Shown one piece after another: positions 17,562-27,471 of a stretch of DNA of 64,000 bases (positions are counted from its first letter, which is position 1; every line of letters starts with the position of its first letter). The notes under the pieces are model-generated. The model did no database searches, was not told where the DNA came from, and saw nothing but the letters and a program-made list of their open reading frames with translations. Both the position numbers and the translations under genes were made by a program. The stretch comes from Bacteroides intestinalis DSM 17393 (lineage in GTDB: Bacteria; Bacteroidota; Bacteroidia; Bacteroidales; Bacteroidaceae). The stretch covers positions 193,620-257,619 of the forward strand of contig NZ_ABJL02000001.1 of the NCBI RefSeq assembly GCF_000172175.1. Reading direction: 5' to 3'.

Positions 17562-19762
17562 AACACTCGTTTCCATATTATCATCAGGCGGATGCAATGG
17601 ATTGTGGCCCTACCTGTTTGCGGATGATTGCTAAATACTATGGTAAAAGCTATTCATTACAGACATTGCGTGCACGTTCATTTATATCCCGTGAGGGAGT
17701 ATCATTATTGGGGATTAGTGATGCGGGAGAGGCTGTCGGTTTTCGGACGGCGGGAGTTTATGTATCATTTGAGCAATTTATTACGGATGTACCGTTACCT
17801 TGCATCTTACATTGGAACCAAAATCATTTTGTAGTTTGCTATGGCATTAAAAAAAGAAAAGGGGAATATTGGTTTCAGATTGCTGACCCCGGAAAACAGA
17901 TAGTGACTTATAATGAACAGGAATTTAAGAAGTGCTGGCTGTCGACAAGAACAGAGGGAGAAGATGTCGGTACAGCATTGGTATTGGAACCCGGACCGGA
18001 CTTTTATCATCGTGAGGATGAACCGGAAATTAGAGAAAGAGGATTATTTTTCTTTCTGAGATATCTCACTCCTTATAAAAAACAATTGATACAGTTGATA
18101 CTGGGGATGCTAACAGTCAGCTTGTTGCAATTGATCCTCCCTTTTCTGACGCAATCATTGGTGGACGTAGGTATCCGTGATAGTAATTTGAATTTTATCA
18201 TTCTGGTACTGATAGCACAAATCATAATATCTGTATCGCAACTTTCGGTAGAGTTTATTCGCAGTTGGATACTATTACATGTTAACACACGTATTACTAT
18301 CTCTTTAATATCTGATTTTCTGGCTAAGTTAATGAAATTGCCATTGCACTTCTTTGACTCAAAAATGGTAGGTGACATTATGCAACGTATCGGTGATCAT
18401 GAGCGTATTAAAACGTTCCTGACAGGGTCATCTATTACCACACTCTTTTCCTTTGTCAATTTCTTTATTTTTGGCTTTGTTCTTGCTTATTATAATCTCA
18501 CAGTGTTAGGTATCTTCTTATTGGGTAACACTTTGTATGTGTGTTGGATACTCGTTTTTATGAAGTATCGGCGGGAATTGGATATACGCCGTTTTGCACA
18601 AGCGGCAGGCGAACAAAGCAACCTGATACAAATTGTAACTGCTATGCAGGAAATCAAACTAAACAACTGTGAGACTCAGAAACGCTGGCAGTGGGAACGT
18701 ATACAGGTGAAACTGTTCAAAATTAGTATAAAAGGTTTGGCACTGGGACAGATTCAGCAAGTGGGTTCCATATTCTTTAATCAAACTACCAATATTGTGA
18801 TTTCCTTTATTGCGGCAAAAGCCGTAATAGATGGACAAATGACGTTGGGTATGATGATGTCTCTGACCTATATTATCGGTCAGTTGAGTTCTCCGGTATC
18901 TTCTTTTATTGGTTTTGCACAGCAATTTCAGGATGCCAAAATTAGTTTGGAGCGTCTGAACGAGATACATGGACGGAAAGACGAAGAACAGGATATTTCG
19001 TCAAAACTTACAGTGTTGCCGGAAAAAGGGGATATACGGATAGAGAATGTTTCATTCAGTTATGACGGTGCAAACAGGGATTATGTATTGGATGATGTTT
19101 CTTTACACATTCCTCAGCATAAAGTGACCGCAATTGTAGGGGCGAGCGGTAGTGGTAAAACTACTTTGATAAAATTGATGCTTGGTTTTTATACTCCCAA
19201 TAAAGGAGCGATCAAGATACAGGATACTCCGTTAGAGAACATTAATCCACATTTATGGCGTGCCCGAACCGGATCTGTGATGCAGGATGGTTTTATATTC
19301 TCCGAGACAATTGCACAGAATATTGCGGTAGGTGAGGAGCAAATTGATATTGAACGTTTGAGACATGCGGTGACCATTGCCAATATCCGTTTTATAGATT
19401 CCTTACCGTTGGGATACAATACTAAAATCGGTATGGAAGGAAATGGCATCAGCCAAGGGCAGAGACAGCGTATTTTGATAGCCCGTGCGGTGTATAAGAA
19501 TCCGGATTACTTGTTTTTTGATGAAGCCACCAATGCACTGGATGCGAATAATGAGCGCGAGATAATGGAGCATTTGCATGAATTTTATAAAGGGAAAACA
19601 GTTGTAGTAGTGGCTCATCGGCTGAGTACGGTGAGGGATGCAGATAATATTATAGTACTGGATAAAGGTAAAATAGCCGAAGAGGGAACCCACAAGGAAT
19701 TGGTAGAACGGAAGGGGTTATATTACCGGTTGGTAAAGAATCAATTGGAGTTGGGTAATTAG
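17558..19762 (+). CDS. C39-peptidase ABC exporter of double-glycine peptides
   Basis: 734 residues. The N-terminal peptidase domain (1-150) has the catalytic Cys16 in DCGPTC, His in HWNQNHFVV (about 92-100) and the ADPG Asp. Six membrane helices follow (about 170-450). The ATPase has Walker A GASGSGKTT (about 528-536), signature ISQGQRQR, Walker B YLFFDEATNALD and the H-loop AHRLS. Such PCAT exporters cut after the GG of the leader and pump the core across the inner membrane. ATGA overlap with the VKOR fusion implies translational coupling. Confidence 0.92.
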   Translation: MKHSFPYYHQADAMDCGPTCLRMIAKYYGKSYSLQTLRARSFISREGVSLLGISDAGEAVGFRTAGVYVSFEQFITDVPLPCILHWNQNHFVVCYGIKKRKGEYWFQIADPGKQIVTYNEQEFKKCWLSTRTEGEDVGTALVLEPGPDFYHREDEPEIRERGLFFFLRYLTPYKKQLIQLILGMLTVSLLQLILPFLTQSLVDVGIRDSNLNFIILVLIAQIIISVSQLSVEFIRSWILLHVNTRITISLISDFLAKLMKLPLHFFDSKMVGDIMQRIGDHERIKTFLTGSSITTLFSFVNFFIFGFVLAYYNLTVLGIFLLGNTLYVCWILVFMKYRRELDIRRFAQAAGEQSNLIQIVTAMQEIKLNNCETQKRWQWERIQVKLFKISIKGLALGQIQQVGSIFFNQTTNIVISFIAAKAVIDGQMTLGMMMSLTYIIGQLSSPVSSFIGFAQQFQDAKISLERLNEIHGRKDEEQDISSKLTVLPEKGDIRIENVSFSYDGANRDYVLDDVSLHIPQHKVTAIVGASGSGKTTLIKLMLGFYTPNKGAIKIQDTPLENINPHLWRARTGSVMQDGFIFSETIAQNIAVGEEQIDIERLRHAVTIANIRFIDSLPLGYNTKIGMEGNGISQGQRQRILIARAVYKNPDYLFFDEATNALDANNEREIMEHLHEFYKGKTVVVVAHRLSTVRDADNIIVLDKGKIAEEGTHKELVERKGLYYRLVKNQLELGN

Positions 19763-19781
19763 AAATTGGTAATTTAAGACA

Positions 19782-21092
19782 GTGGAAGAGGAAAAGAAAT
19801 ATAAAGAGATAGAGCTGCGTAGCGAGGAAGTGCAGGAAGTGATGAATCACATTTCCCCTTGGGTGGTGAGATGGGGGATAACTGTGCTGTTCATTATTCT
19901 GTTGGCTTTGCTGGCAGGGTGCTGGATTTTTAAATATCCGGATGTCTTGCAGGCGGAAGTGACACTGACTACTGAGGAACCTCCCGCTTTTATATTGGCG
20001 CGTTCTATGGGTAAAATAGATACTTTATATGTACACAATGGCGATACGGTGAAGGCAGGCGAACATTTGGGAGTCATTCAGAATGCTTCGGTTACGGAAG
20101 ATGTACTATGGCTGACGGACCGTATGAAAGACTGGGAAATAGCAGGTTATGAACCGGTGAAAGGGGCCGAGTATTTTATAGGTAAGCGTTTGCAATTAGG
20201 AGAATTGCAGTCTGAATATGCTTCATTTATGATTGCTCTTTCAGATTACGTTCGCTTTATCGAGCAAGATTATTATGCAAAGAAGATGGATGCGGGAAAG
20301 ATACAACTGGCCGGGCAGCGTTCTTATCTTAACTTGGTGGAGCGTGAACATACACTGACCGAAAAAGAAATGGAACTGGCGCAGAGTATGTACGACCGGG
20401 ATTCCATTTTGTATGCGAGGAATGCAATGATTGTGGCAGAATTTGAAGAGTCGGGCAGCCGTTATTTGCAGAGTTTACGTACCAGAGAAACTTCCGGCAT
20501 GAGTTTGTTGCAGGCTGAAATGCAATTAAAACAACAGGAGGAAAACTTGCTGGACTTGGGTAAACAGGCTTATGATGAGGAACAGAACCGCAGGCTTGAA
20601 TTGAAAAATGCAATTGAGCAGCTTCAGGCACAGCTGAGTTCGTGGGCACAGAATTATCTGTTTAGTAGTCCTATCTGCAGTAAGATAACTTTTATGACAG
20701 TTTGGAGCCGCAATCAGAATGTACAGTCGGGTGAGACTGTTTTTGTGGTTCAGCCTTCCGAAGATTCGAAAGTGGTTGGTAAAGCCAAACTCCCTTTACA
20801 AGGTTCGGGAAAAGTGCAGGTGGGACAGAAAGTGCATATCCGTATGGATAATTACCCCGATCAGGAATTTGGTTATGTGAGAGGGAAGGTGGAAAGCATT
20901 TCGCCGGCTCCGACGGAAGATGGACTTTATGTAGTGGAAATAGTATTGCCGGAAGGTTTGCATACGAATTATGGTAAAACCCTTCCGACTTTACGTGAAT
21001 TGAAAGGCACGGCAGACATTATATTGGCAGACAGAAATGTATTGGAACGTTTATTAGCTCCGTTAAGGAAGATAGTGGAATACGAAAACTAA
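19782..21092 (+). CDS. HlyD-family secretion adaptor
   Basis: 436 residues from a GTG start at 19782, 19 nt after the exporter stop; no ATG fits before the membrane segment. One membrane helix lies at about 30-50. A lipoyl-like half (MGKIDTLYVHNGDTVKAGE, about 75-95), a long coiled coil (about 150-290) and the C-terminal beta domain follow. It bridges the C39 exporter to an outer-membrane channel. No channel gene is in this cluster; the TolC-like protein at 3370-4845 is the nearest candidate. Confidence 0.88.
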   Translation: MEEEKKYKEIELRSEEVQEVMNHISPWVVRWGITVLFIILLALLAGCWIFKYPDVLQAEVTLTTEEPPAFILARSMGKIDTLYVHNGDTVKAGEHLGVIQNASVTEDVLWLTDRMKDWEIAGYEPVKGAEYFIGKRLQLGELQSEYASFMIALSDYVRFIEQDYYAKKMDAGKIQLAGQRSYLNLVEREHTLTEKEMELAQSMYDRDSILYARNAMIVAEFEESGSRYLQSLRTRETSGMSLLQAEMQLKQQEENLLDLGKQAYDEEQNRRLELKNAIEQLQAQLSSWAQNYLFSSPICSKITFMTVWSRNQNVQSGETVFVVQPSEDSKVVGKAKLPLQGSGKVQVGQKVHIRMDNYPDQEFGYVRGKVESISPAPTEDGLYVVEIVLPEGLHTNYGKTLPTLRELKGTADIILADRNVLERLLAPLRKIVEYEN

Positions 21093-21166
21093 TTCTCTTC
21101 AACAGTATAAGTCCGGCAATAATATGAGGAAAACCTTCCCCCATATTATATGCCAGGATTTCTTAT

Positions 21167-22585
21167 CTATTTATAAGCTGTCTGATATCGAGTTGTACTT
21201 TTTAGCTTTTTCCCGGGAACATCGTGCAGTTTTGGGCGGCTTGGACGTATGTCATAGGCGTTCATCCACTTTTCAAGGACATCACGAAGTCTTTGTAGTT
21301 CCTGATTATATGCATTTTCCATAACCAGATTTCTCATTTCCCCTCTGTCATTCTGCATATCAAACAGTTGTTCACGATGTCTTCCTTTATCATAAAGCAC
21401 ATATTTATAACGTTCACTGCGTACCACCCAGCCTCTTGTCTTGCTACCGTCAAACCGTGTTTCGGTGATGATGTATTCTTGATGCAAGGCTTGTGGGTTA
21501 CCTTCTTCCACAATTTTCCGGAAAGACTTTCCGGCTGCCCCCTCCGGCATTTTGGCACCTGCCCAGTCGCATACGGAAGCGAAGAAATCTATACCGTTAC
21601 TGATAAGCTGAGGTAATACTTTGCCTGCATTCTTTTTGCCGGGTAGGGTTACGATAAGAGGAATATTGATAACTTCTTCATATAAAGCGGATTTCTGGTT
21701 CCAATGGTGAGCTCCTATACCATCTCCGTGGTCACTGGAGAAGATCACTACTGTATTCTTCCAAAGATCATTCTTATCAATGGCATCAATAATTTTTCCG
21801 ATCTCCTTATCTACTTTTTCTACCAGACGATAATAGGTATAACGGTACATACGCCAGTCTTCGGGAGTAAAACCGGCAGTTGGATATACATTATAATTGT
21901 TTGCTCTTTCGCTTTCAATGACATCGGCATCGTAAGGATTCTTGGCGAAATTGGCAGGTACTCCCGGGCAGTCCCGTATATCAGGCGTATCGATATTTCC
22001 ATAAGGGAAGTTTTGGCTCCGCGCGTATTCGCAGATATTATGCGGATTGTCATAAGAAGCTACTAGAAAAAACGGCTTTTTATGTTTGCGTGAGAGGTAT
22101 TCGGCGCAGGCTTCCGCCAGTCCGTCGTCACTATGTTTGTATATGTTGTCGAAGCCGTATTCTTTGTCGGGGACATCAAGAAGAGGGAGATGCCATTTAC
22201 CGCCATAAGCACAATCATATCCGGCATTCTTTATTAAGGTGCCTAATGTCTGTGCCCTGAGAGAGTCGGGCATCGGTGAGCCATTGACTGACAGTCCTAC
22301 TGCATCCGGATAATGCCCTGTAAACATGGCTCCACGTGAAGGACCACTAAGCGGAGCAGTGCAATAAGCATTATTGAACATTATGCCAGCCGCTGCCAAT
22401 CGGTCGAGATTGGGAGTGTGCAGATCCGGATTTCCGGCACAACTCATGGCGCTGGCTGTCTGTTGATCTGTGAATATATAGATGATATTGGGACGTTCGG
22501 CAGCGGAGGCCGCAGAAGAGCATAGCAAAGAAAAAAATGCCAGATGCTTCATTGGAATTTGTTTTACCATATTATTAACTTTCAT
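21167..22585 (-). CDS. sulfatase (S1 family), possible uronate 2-O-sulfatase
   Basis: 472 residues; an alternative start at 22552 would put the signal peptide (HLAFFSLLCSSAASA) at the N-terminus. The N-terminal metal Asp (IFTDQQ) and the maturation motif S-G-P-S-R near residue 78 are present, so the Ser is converted to formylglycine by an anaerobic sulfatase-maturating enzyme. KWH (about 130) and SSDHGD (about 280) motifs complete the site. It is the last gene of the heparin/heparan locus. From memory it resembles the B. thetaiotaomicron 2-O-sulfatase group (S1_9), but I cannot verify the subfamily. Confidence 0.85.
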   Translation of the reverse strand: MKVNNMVKQIPMKHLAFFSLLCSSAASAAERPNIIYIFTDQQTASAMSCAGNPDLHTPNLDRLAAAGIMFNNAYCTAPLSGPSRGAMFTGHYPDAVGLSVNGSPMPDSLRAQTLGTLIKNAGYDCAYGGKWHLPLLDVPDKEYGFDNIYKHSDDGLAEACAEYLSRKHKKPFFLVASYDNPHNICEYARSQNFPYGNIDTPDIRDCPGVPANFAKNPYDADVIESERANNYNVYPTAGFTPEDWRMYRYTYYRLVEKVDKEIGKIIDAIDKNDLWKNTVVIFSSDHGDGIGAHHWNQKSALYEEVINIPLIVTLPGKKNAGKVLPQLISNGIDFFASVCDWAGAKMPEGAAGKSFRKIVEEGNPQALHQEYIITETRFDGSKTRGWVVRSERYKYVLYDKGRHREQLFDMQNDRGEMRNLVMENAYNQELQRLRDVLEKWMNAYDIRPSRPKLHDVPGKKLKSTTRYQTAYK

Positions 22586-22601
22586 GATTTAATATTCGGT
22601 T

Positions 22602-25208
22602 TTATATTTCAGGTTCCGGTAAGGAATCAACCAGTCTTTTCTCTATTCTCTTTCCGTCTACCTGATCGACGATAGTCGTAGCACCCTTATTCGAATTATA
22701 GTTGAAGTCCAGTGAAGCACCGTTCTGCTTATTCTCTATATGCAGGAACGCTTTACCTTCACTATCCAGATTACATTCAATAACCCATCCTTCTACTGTG
22801 ATGTGATTTCCCTGATGATTTATCACGGCATCGGCACGGTTGTTTCCATGTACATCGATTATATTGAGAAAAAACACTTTATTGCAAGGAGCTGTCGTTG
22901 CCGTGAAATGATAATGATTAGGAAGAGCCTTGCCAAGACGCTTTTTCCAGTCAAGGGCGGCTACAAAGAATGTATCCGTTTGTGCATAAGTCATCTCCTG
23001 TGAAGAATATAAATGGGCTATCGATATTCCATCCGCTTTATTCTTACCCAAGATGCGCAACCCTCCTTCCTCTTTAACCACCTCCATAGGCAGTTCCACC
23101 GTATGTAGCAGATAGTTCCATTCTACCGGTTCTTTGCCGGCCAGTTCATCGTAAACAACAAACAAACCCGAACGTCCGAGCTGAACGACATGTCTTCGGA
23201 AGAATTCCAGCTTATTTTCATCCCAACCTTTCTCCGGTGTAAATTGAGTGCCGGACAAACGTCCGCGTTCCAGCCACAACGGAGAAACTACTTTCCCATA
23301 GGCGTTGGAGGCATCGCCTACAACGTAAGAGATTTCTTCACCTTCATAGTAGCGGGGAATCCAACCATAGCCTTCTGTCCCTATCTTTTGACCCATACCG
23401 TTTACTAATATGGAGTTATGGGCACGGGTATTCCGGTAGGCATACATACAATGATCATCTGTAAATCCGGTACGATGCCCGCTGCTATAAAAGATAGCCT
23501 TACCCCCAAAGAAGGTGTTGAAAGCGTTTTGATTGGCCAAGGCATGGGATGTGGAACCATAAGGACTGCTTCGGAAAGAAAGCATGGCATTGTTGGCATG
23601 ATGCCCTATGTCGGTATTCATCAGGGCAGTACCTGTTTGTTTGAAGACTTTGGATTCCGGTAGTTCCGACAGATGTTTACTATAAGCAGGCCTTTCCTTC
23701 GGGGTTGTGCAGCGATACCAGGTCAAATCTGCTGGTTTGGCTTCGAAAGCTTTCGACAGGATGTCAGGGTCTTCCTGCATAATTTCGTGTACATAAGCAG
23801 CTGCCCACGGATTGTTGCATTCGCGTGCCAGGGCATCGGCATATCCTATGCGCCCTCCGTTCGGACTGCGTTGTCCTTCATGTGAGTTGCCATGCCCTCC
23901 GGATTTGGAGAATGGGGGCTGCTGATAGATAACATATAAGGCATTGTTGTTATACCACGGATCTGCAAAGAAGTTGAAACCGGATATGCGTGAGAAAAAG
24001 ACCGGCACTTCTATCAAGGTACGTATGTTTACATGGAAATAGGCATCCCCATTGTGCCAGCCACCATCCTTATGTAGGCCCGGAAGGCGTGAAATCCATT
24101 CATTATAACAATAATCTGTCCATACGGACGCTTCCGGTATTTCACCGACCGTAGCGAATGCCGCCATCGTCAGGATACGGAAAGTCATCTGCCACACATG
24201 GTTGTCTGCAATACGGTTCTCCAGATGGTTCACGTATTCATTATAGAACTTATCTCCAATTTTGCGGATGTTATCCAACAGCAGTTGCTTTTCTTCCGGT
24301 GACAGTAAATTATAAAATCCGTCATACGCGGATGTACTCATCGATAATAGGGTGGACAGGTTAAAGTCGCCTGCAAAGTATTTGCTTTTTTGCCAGGAAA
24401 GGATTTCACTCAGGCGGTTAATGCCTTCCCGGTAATACTTCTCGTCTTTTGTCAGTAAATAAGCACGGACCAATGCTTCCACGTTGGCCTCTTCTCTGTC
24501 TACAATCTTACGGCTCTCGCGGATGAGGGCCGATTCACGTTGCACAATGTTGGTCAACGTAACTACATTCGTGGTATCTATCTCTTCCTGAAGATGCTTC
24601 AACGGACGGGAGATGCATTGGGAAGCCTTGTCCATATAAGTCCGGGCTTCCGGATTATTATTATTTTTCGCTATTATATTTTCCCAGTCATCTGCATCCA
24701 GTAACACACGCGGGTGATGGGAAGGATATCTCGCCAAGACTTTTTCTAAAGTCGGAGGATTGAATTCCGGTGTATCTTTATCTATATAGAATTGGTAAAC
24801 CGGCGACCATTCTTCAGTACCTTCGGGGGTAACGTAAGCATGCTGCCAATACCATTTTCCTTGTGCCAGGCACTGGAAAGGATTGAAGAAAGCCCAGGCA
24901 CGTTCACCGGTAAGGACATCTTTCCGGAAATTCTTGTCTTGGGAGATACGAATCCGGTAAACTACTTTTGGCTTTTCATCTACTTGTCCCGGAACTCCAT
25001 CCAACACCGGACCTAAATGAGGGAATTTGTCCGGCCACATGAAACGCGGCGGATTTACCTTGACGTATGTGCCATCGGCAGGAGAGGGAGTTGCACGGAC
25101 TTCATACATCAATGTTTCTTCGGAAACCTTTATCACGGCAGGCTGCTCGGAACTGCCGCATGCCATTAACAGGCAGAGGACGGATAAGCCCAATATTATC
25201 TTTTTCAT
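22602..25208 (-). CDS. heparinase II/III-type lyase, probable exolytic PL15
   Basis: 868 residues with lipobox LLMACG. A beta-rich N-terminal part (about 30-150) is followed by an alpha-toroid (about 150-490) and C-terminal beta-sandwich domains with the heparinase II/III pattern (SHALANQNAFNTFFGGKAI near 550). Size, context and domain order agree with the PL15 exolytic heparinases described in Bacteroides intestinalis. It would remove disaccharides from heparin/heparan chain ends. It lies 9 nt after the MFS gene and 16 nt before the sulfatase. The exact PL family is inferred. Confidence 0.78.
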   Translation of the reverse strand: MKKIILGLSVLCLLMACGSSEQPAVIKVSEETLMYEVRATPSPADGTYVKVNPPRFMWPDKFPHLGPVLDGVPGQVDEKPKVVYRIRISQDKNFRKDVLTGERAWAFFNPFQCLAQGKWYWQHAYVTPEGTEEWSPVYQFYIDKDTPEFNPPTLEKVLARYPSHHPRVLLDADDWENIIAKNNNNPEARTYMDKASQCISRPLKHLQEEIDTTNVVTLTNIVQRESALIRESRKIVDREEANVEALVRAYLLTKDEKYYREGINRLSEILSWQKSKYFAGDFNLSTLLSMSTSAYDGFYNLLSPEEKQLLLDNIRKIGDKFYNEYVNHLENRIADNHVWQMTFRILTMAAFATVGEIPEASVWTDYCYNEWISRLPGLHKDGGWHNGDAYFHVNIRTLIEVPVFFSRISGFNFFADPWYNNNALYVIYQQPPFSKSGGHGNSHEGQRSPNGGRIGYADALARECNNPWAAAYVHEIMQEDPDILSKAFEAKPADLTWYRCTTPKERPAYSKHLSELPESKVFKQTGTALMNTDIGHHANNAMLSFRSSPYGSTSHALANQNAFNTFFGGKAIFYSSGHRTGFTDDHCMYAYRNTRAHNSILVNGMGQKIGTEGYGWIPRYYEGEEISYVVGDASNAYGKVVSPLWLERGRLSGTQFTPEKGWDENKLEFFRRHVVQLGRSGLFVVYDELAGKEPVEWNYLLHTVELPMEVVKEEGGLRILGKNKADGISIAHLYSSQEMTYAQTDTFFVAALDWKKRLGKALPNHYHFTATTAPCNKVFFLNIIDVHGNNRADAVINHQGNHITVEGWVIECNLDSEGKAFLHIENKQNGASLDFNYNSNKGATTIVDQVDGKRIEKRLVDSLPEPEI

Positions 25209-25217
25209 CTCAGAATC

Positions 25218-26501
25218 TTATTTTTGTTTTTTGAAGGTAACCAGCTCTTTCAAGCTAACTGTTTTATTATTAACCAAAGGGTGTGCCCAGAAGCCGATAA
25301 ACGTAATGTATCCCATGAAAATCAGAATAAGCAACATGCCTGTTCGCAACGAAGTGGCGTCGGATACCAAGCTGACGAGCAGCGGGCCACCTGCACCTCC
25401 TACTATTCCGGAACAAAGGATGCCTGCAAAAGAACCGTGATTCTGGGTTACTGTATTCAGGGCAAGTGAAAACACTATGGAGTACATCATGGAGATACAA
25501 AAGCCTATTGCAGGAAAAGCCCACACCGCTATTTCTGCGGAACCGAATAATGCAATTAACAGCAAACTCATGGAAAGTATGCCCGATATTTGCAGCAAAC
25601 GCTTACTGTCTATCAACTTCAGCAGGAACATGCCAAACAAACATCCGACAGTCATTGAACCCCAGAAATAACTGATACTTTGTGCACCCACGGTCTTCGG
25701 ATCAATGCCATGATACTGCTCCAGAAAAGTACTCATAAAAATAGAAACTCCCTGCTCCGTACTGACATAACAAAAGATTCCTAGGAAGAAAAGCCATACG
25801 TATCTTTGACGGAACAATTTCTTGTAGGAAGCCGAAGAACCGCTGCGTTCATCATCTTTCAGTTCAATGTGCGGGAAGTGGACCAACGAAACAATGAGCA
25901 GCATAATCAGCAATAACACTGTGAATACCCAATAAAGGGAAACCCAGGGAAGAGTGACCGGAGTGATGTCCGCCAAAATATCAAGCAGGAAATTCTTTCC
26001 CGGCTGATAGACTCCCGGTGCCAGCGCATGTATTAACCAAGTATAAGCCAAAGGACTGATAAACGATGCTACTCCAAACACAAACTGTGCCAATTCGGCT
26101 ATGAATGCGTAGTTCTCTTCTCCACCGACAACACGCTGCAAAGGGTTAATTACGGTCTGCAACATGGCCATTCCCAAGCCGATAATAAAGGAAGACACCA
26201 GTAATATCGAATAAAACGAGAAACATGCAAACAAGACGGTTCCGATAAATGGCATAAGGAAACCGGTAAACAGCACCAGCTTTTCTCCATATTTATCTAT
26301 CAATATGCCTGCCGGTATCGACATGATGGCATAAGCTAGGAAGAAGGAAGTCGGGATAAATCCCGCCATTGCCAGATCCTTCAGCTCAAAGTTATGGATA
26401 ATGTCAGGAATTAACGGTCCGAGAATGTTTGTAATGAAGGAAATGGTAAACCAGAACATCATTATCAATGCCAGCATACCCCATTTCTTGTTATTTTTCA
26501 T
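25218..26501 (-). CDS. MFS sugar transporter of the heparan locus
   Basis: 427 residues with 12 predicted membrane helices and the MFS loop DKYGEK after helix 2. Its position between lyase and kinase genes indicates uptake of released mono- or disaccharides, for example GlcNAc or an unsaturated disaccharide, from periplasm to cytoplasm. The substrate is inferred from context. It starts 14 nt after the ROK gene stop. Confidence 0.85.
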   Translation of the reverse strand: MKNNKKWGMLALIMMFWFTISFITNILGPLIPDIIHNFELKDLAMAGFIPTSFFLAYAIMSIPAGILIDKYGEKLVLFTGFLMPFIGTVLFACFSFYSILLVSSFIIGLGMAMLQTVINPLQRVVGGEENYAFIAELAQFVFGVASFISPLAYTWLIHALAPGVYQPGKNFLLDILADITPVTLPWVSLYWVFTVLLLIMLLIVSLVHFPHIELKDDERSGSSASYKKLFRQRYVWLFFLGIFCYVSTEQGVSIFMSTFLEQYHGIDPKTVGAQSISYFWGSMTVGCLFGMFLLKLIDSKRLLQISGILSMSLLLIALFGSAEIAVWAFPAIGFCISMMYSIVFSLALNTVTQNHGSFAGILCSGIVGGAGGPLLVSLVSDATSLRTGMLLILIFMGYITFIGFWAHPLVNNKTVSLKELVTFKKQK

Positions 26502-26515
26502 AATAATTCGTTTGT

Positions 26516-27445
26516 TTATAGAATTAGTGATGCTGCACCTATAAGACCGGCTTTATTGCCCAATCCGGCAGCCACAATCTTGGTATTCAGGGCACAGTCT
26601 GCTATTACGTGCTTTTTGACTACCGCCCTTATTTTCTCTAAATAGAAACTGCCAGATTCTGCAACACCTCCTCCTATCACAATCCGTTGGGGACTGAAGA
26701 TATTGACGAAGCCGGCAATTCCTCTTCCCAAATGGTAAAAGTGCTCGTTCATGCACTCGACAGCCAGCGGGAAATCTTCATGATAGAGGCGAACAATCAA
26801 TTCCCCGTTTATCTCCGTATCAAAACTCAAATTTTGCTCTTTTGCCAATATGCTAAAACGTCTTGTTAAGGCGGAAGTCGAAGCATAATGCTCCAAGCAA
26901 CCGACCGCCCCGCAGGCACAATGCTCGCCGTTGGCAATCAACGGTACATGCCCCAACTCCGTACCCCGGTTAGCATATCCATTGAACAACTTGCCATCAA
27001 TAATGACAGCTCCGCCGATACCGGTTCCCACAGTCAGAAACACCACATGGGTACAACCTCTTCCTGCACCGTATTTCGTTTCTCCCAGTCCCATCAGGTT
27101 GGCATCATTTCCAACAACTACCGGTAGACTCATCTGTTTCTCCATAAGGGAGGCTACATCTATATTTTCCCAGCCGATAATATTTTCCGCACCTCCCAGT
27201 ACGATACGGTTTGTTTCATCTACAATTCCCGGCGTGCCAAGTCCTATGCCCAGTACGGTCCAGTTCAGTTTTGCAGCTTCATCTTTCAGTAAGGTGGCAG
27301 CCTTTATCAACTGTTCCATCACTTTTGCAGCCGAAACAGAAGCAAAAGAGGGTAATTTTCCCTCAAAGAAAGAATTACCCGCTTTATCTACCAAAGCATA
27401 TTTTATAGATGTGCCACCTAAATCAATGCCAATTGCGTATCTCAT
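26516..27445 (-). CDS. ROK-family sugar kinase
   Basis: 309 residues. The ATP-binding start IGIDLGGTSIKYALVD, the sugar-binding region GTPGIVDE/GNDANLMGLGE, and the zinc motif with HCACGAVGCLE (about 175-188) are all present. With the adjacent MFS protein it likely phosphorylates the amino sugar set free from heparin/heparan, probably glucosamine or N-acetylglucosamine. ROK repressors have an extra HTH domain, which is absent here. Confidence 0.88.
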   Translation of the reverse strand: MRYAIGIDLGGTSIKYALVDKAGNSFFEGKLPSFASVSAAKVMEQLIKAATLLKDEAAKLNWTVLGIGLGTPGIVDETNRIVLGGAENIIGWENIDVASLMEKQMSLPVVVGNDANLMGLGETKYGAGRGCTHVVFLTVGTGIGGAVIIDGKLFNGYANRGTELGHVPLIANGEHCACGAVGCLEHYASTSALTRRFSILAKEQNLSFDTEINGELIVRLYHEDFPLAVECMNEHFYHLGRGIAGFVNIFSPQRIVIGGGVAESGSFYLEKIRAVVKKHVIADCALNTKIVAAGLGNKAGLIGAASLIL

Positions 27446-27471
27446 AATTTATTACATCAAATAAGGAAACA

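Noticed and set aside
21119..21149. 8-bp stem between the HlyD adaptor and the sulfatase genes
   Set aside because: Short and AT-rich with a long loop; not convincing as a terminator.
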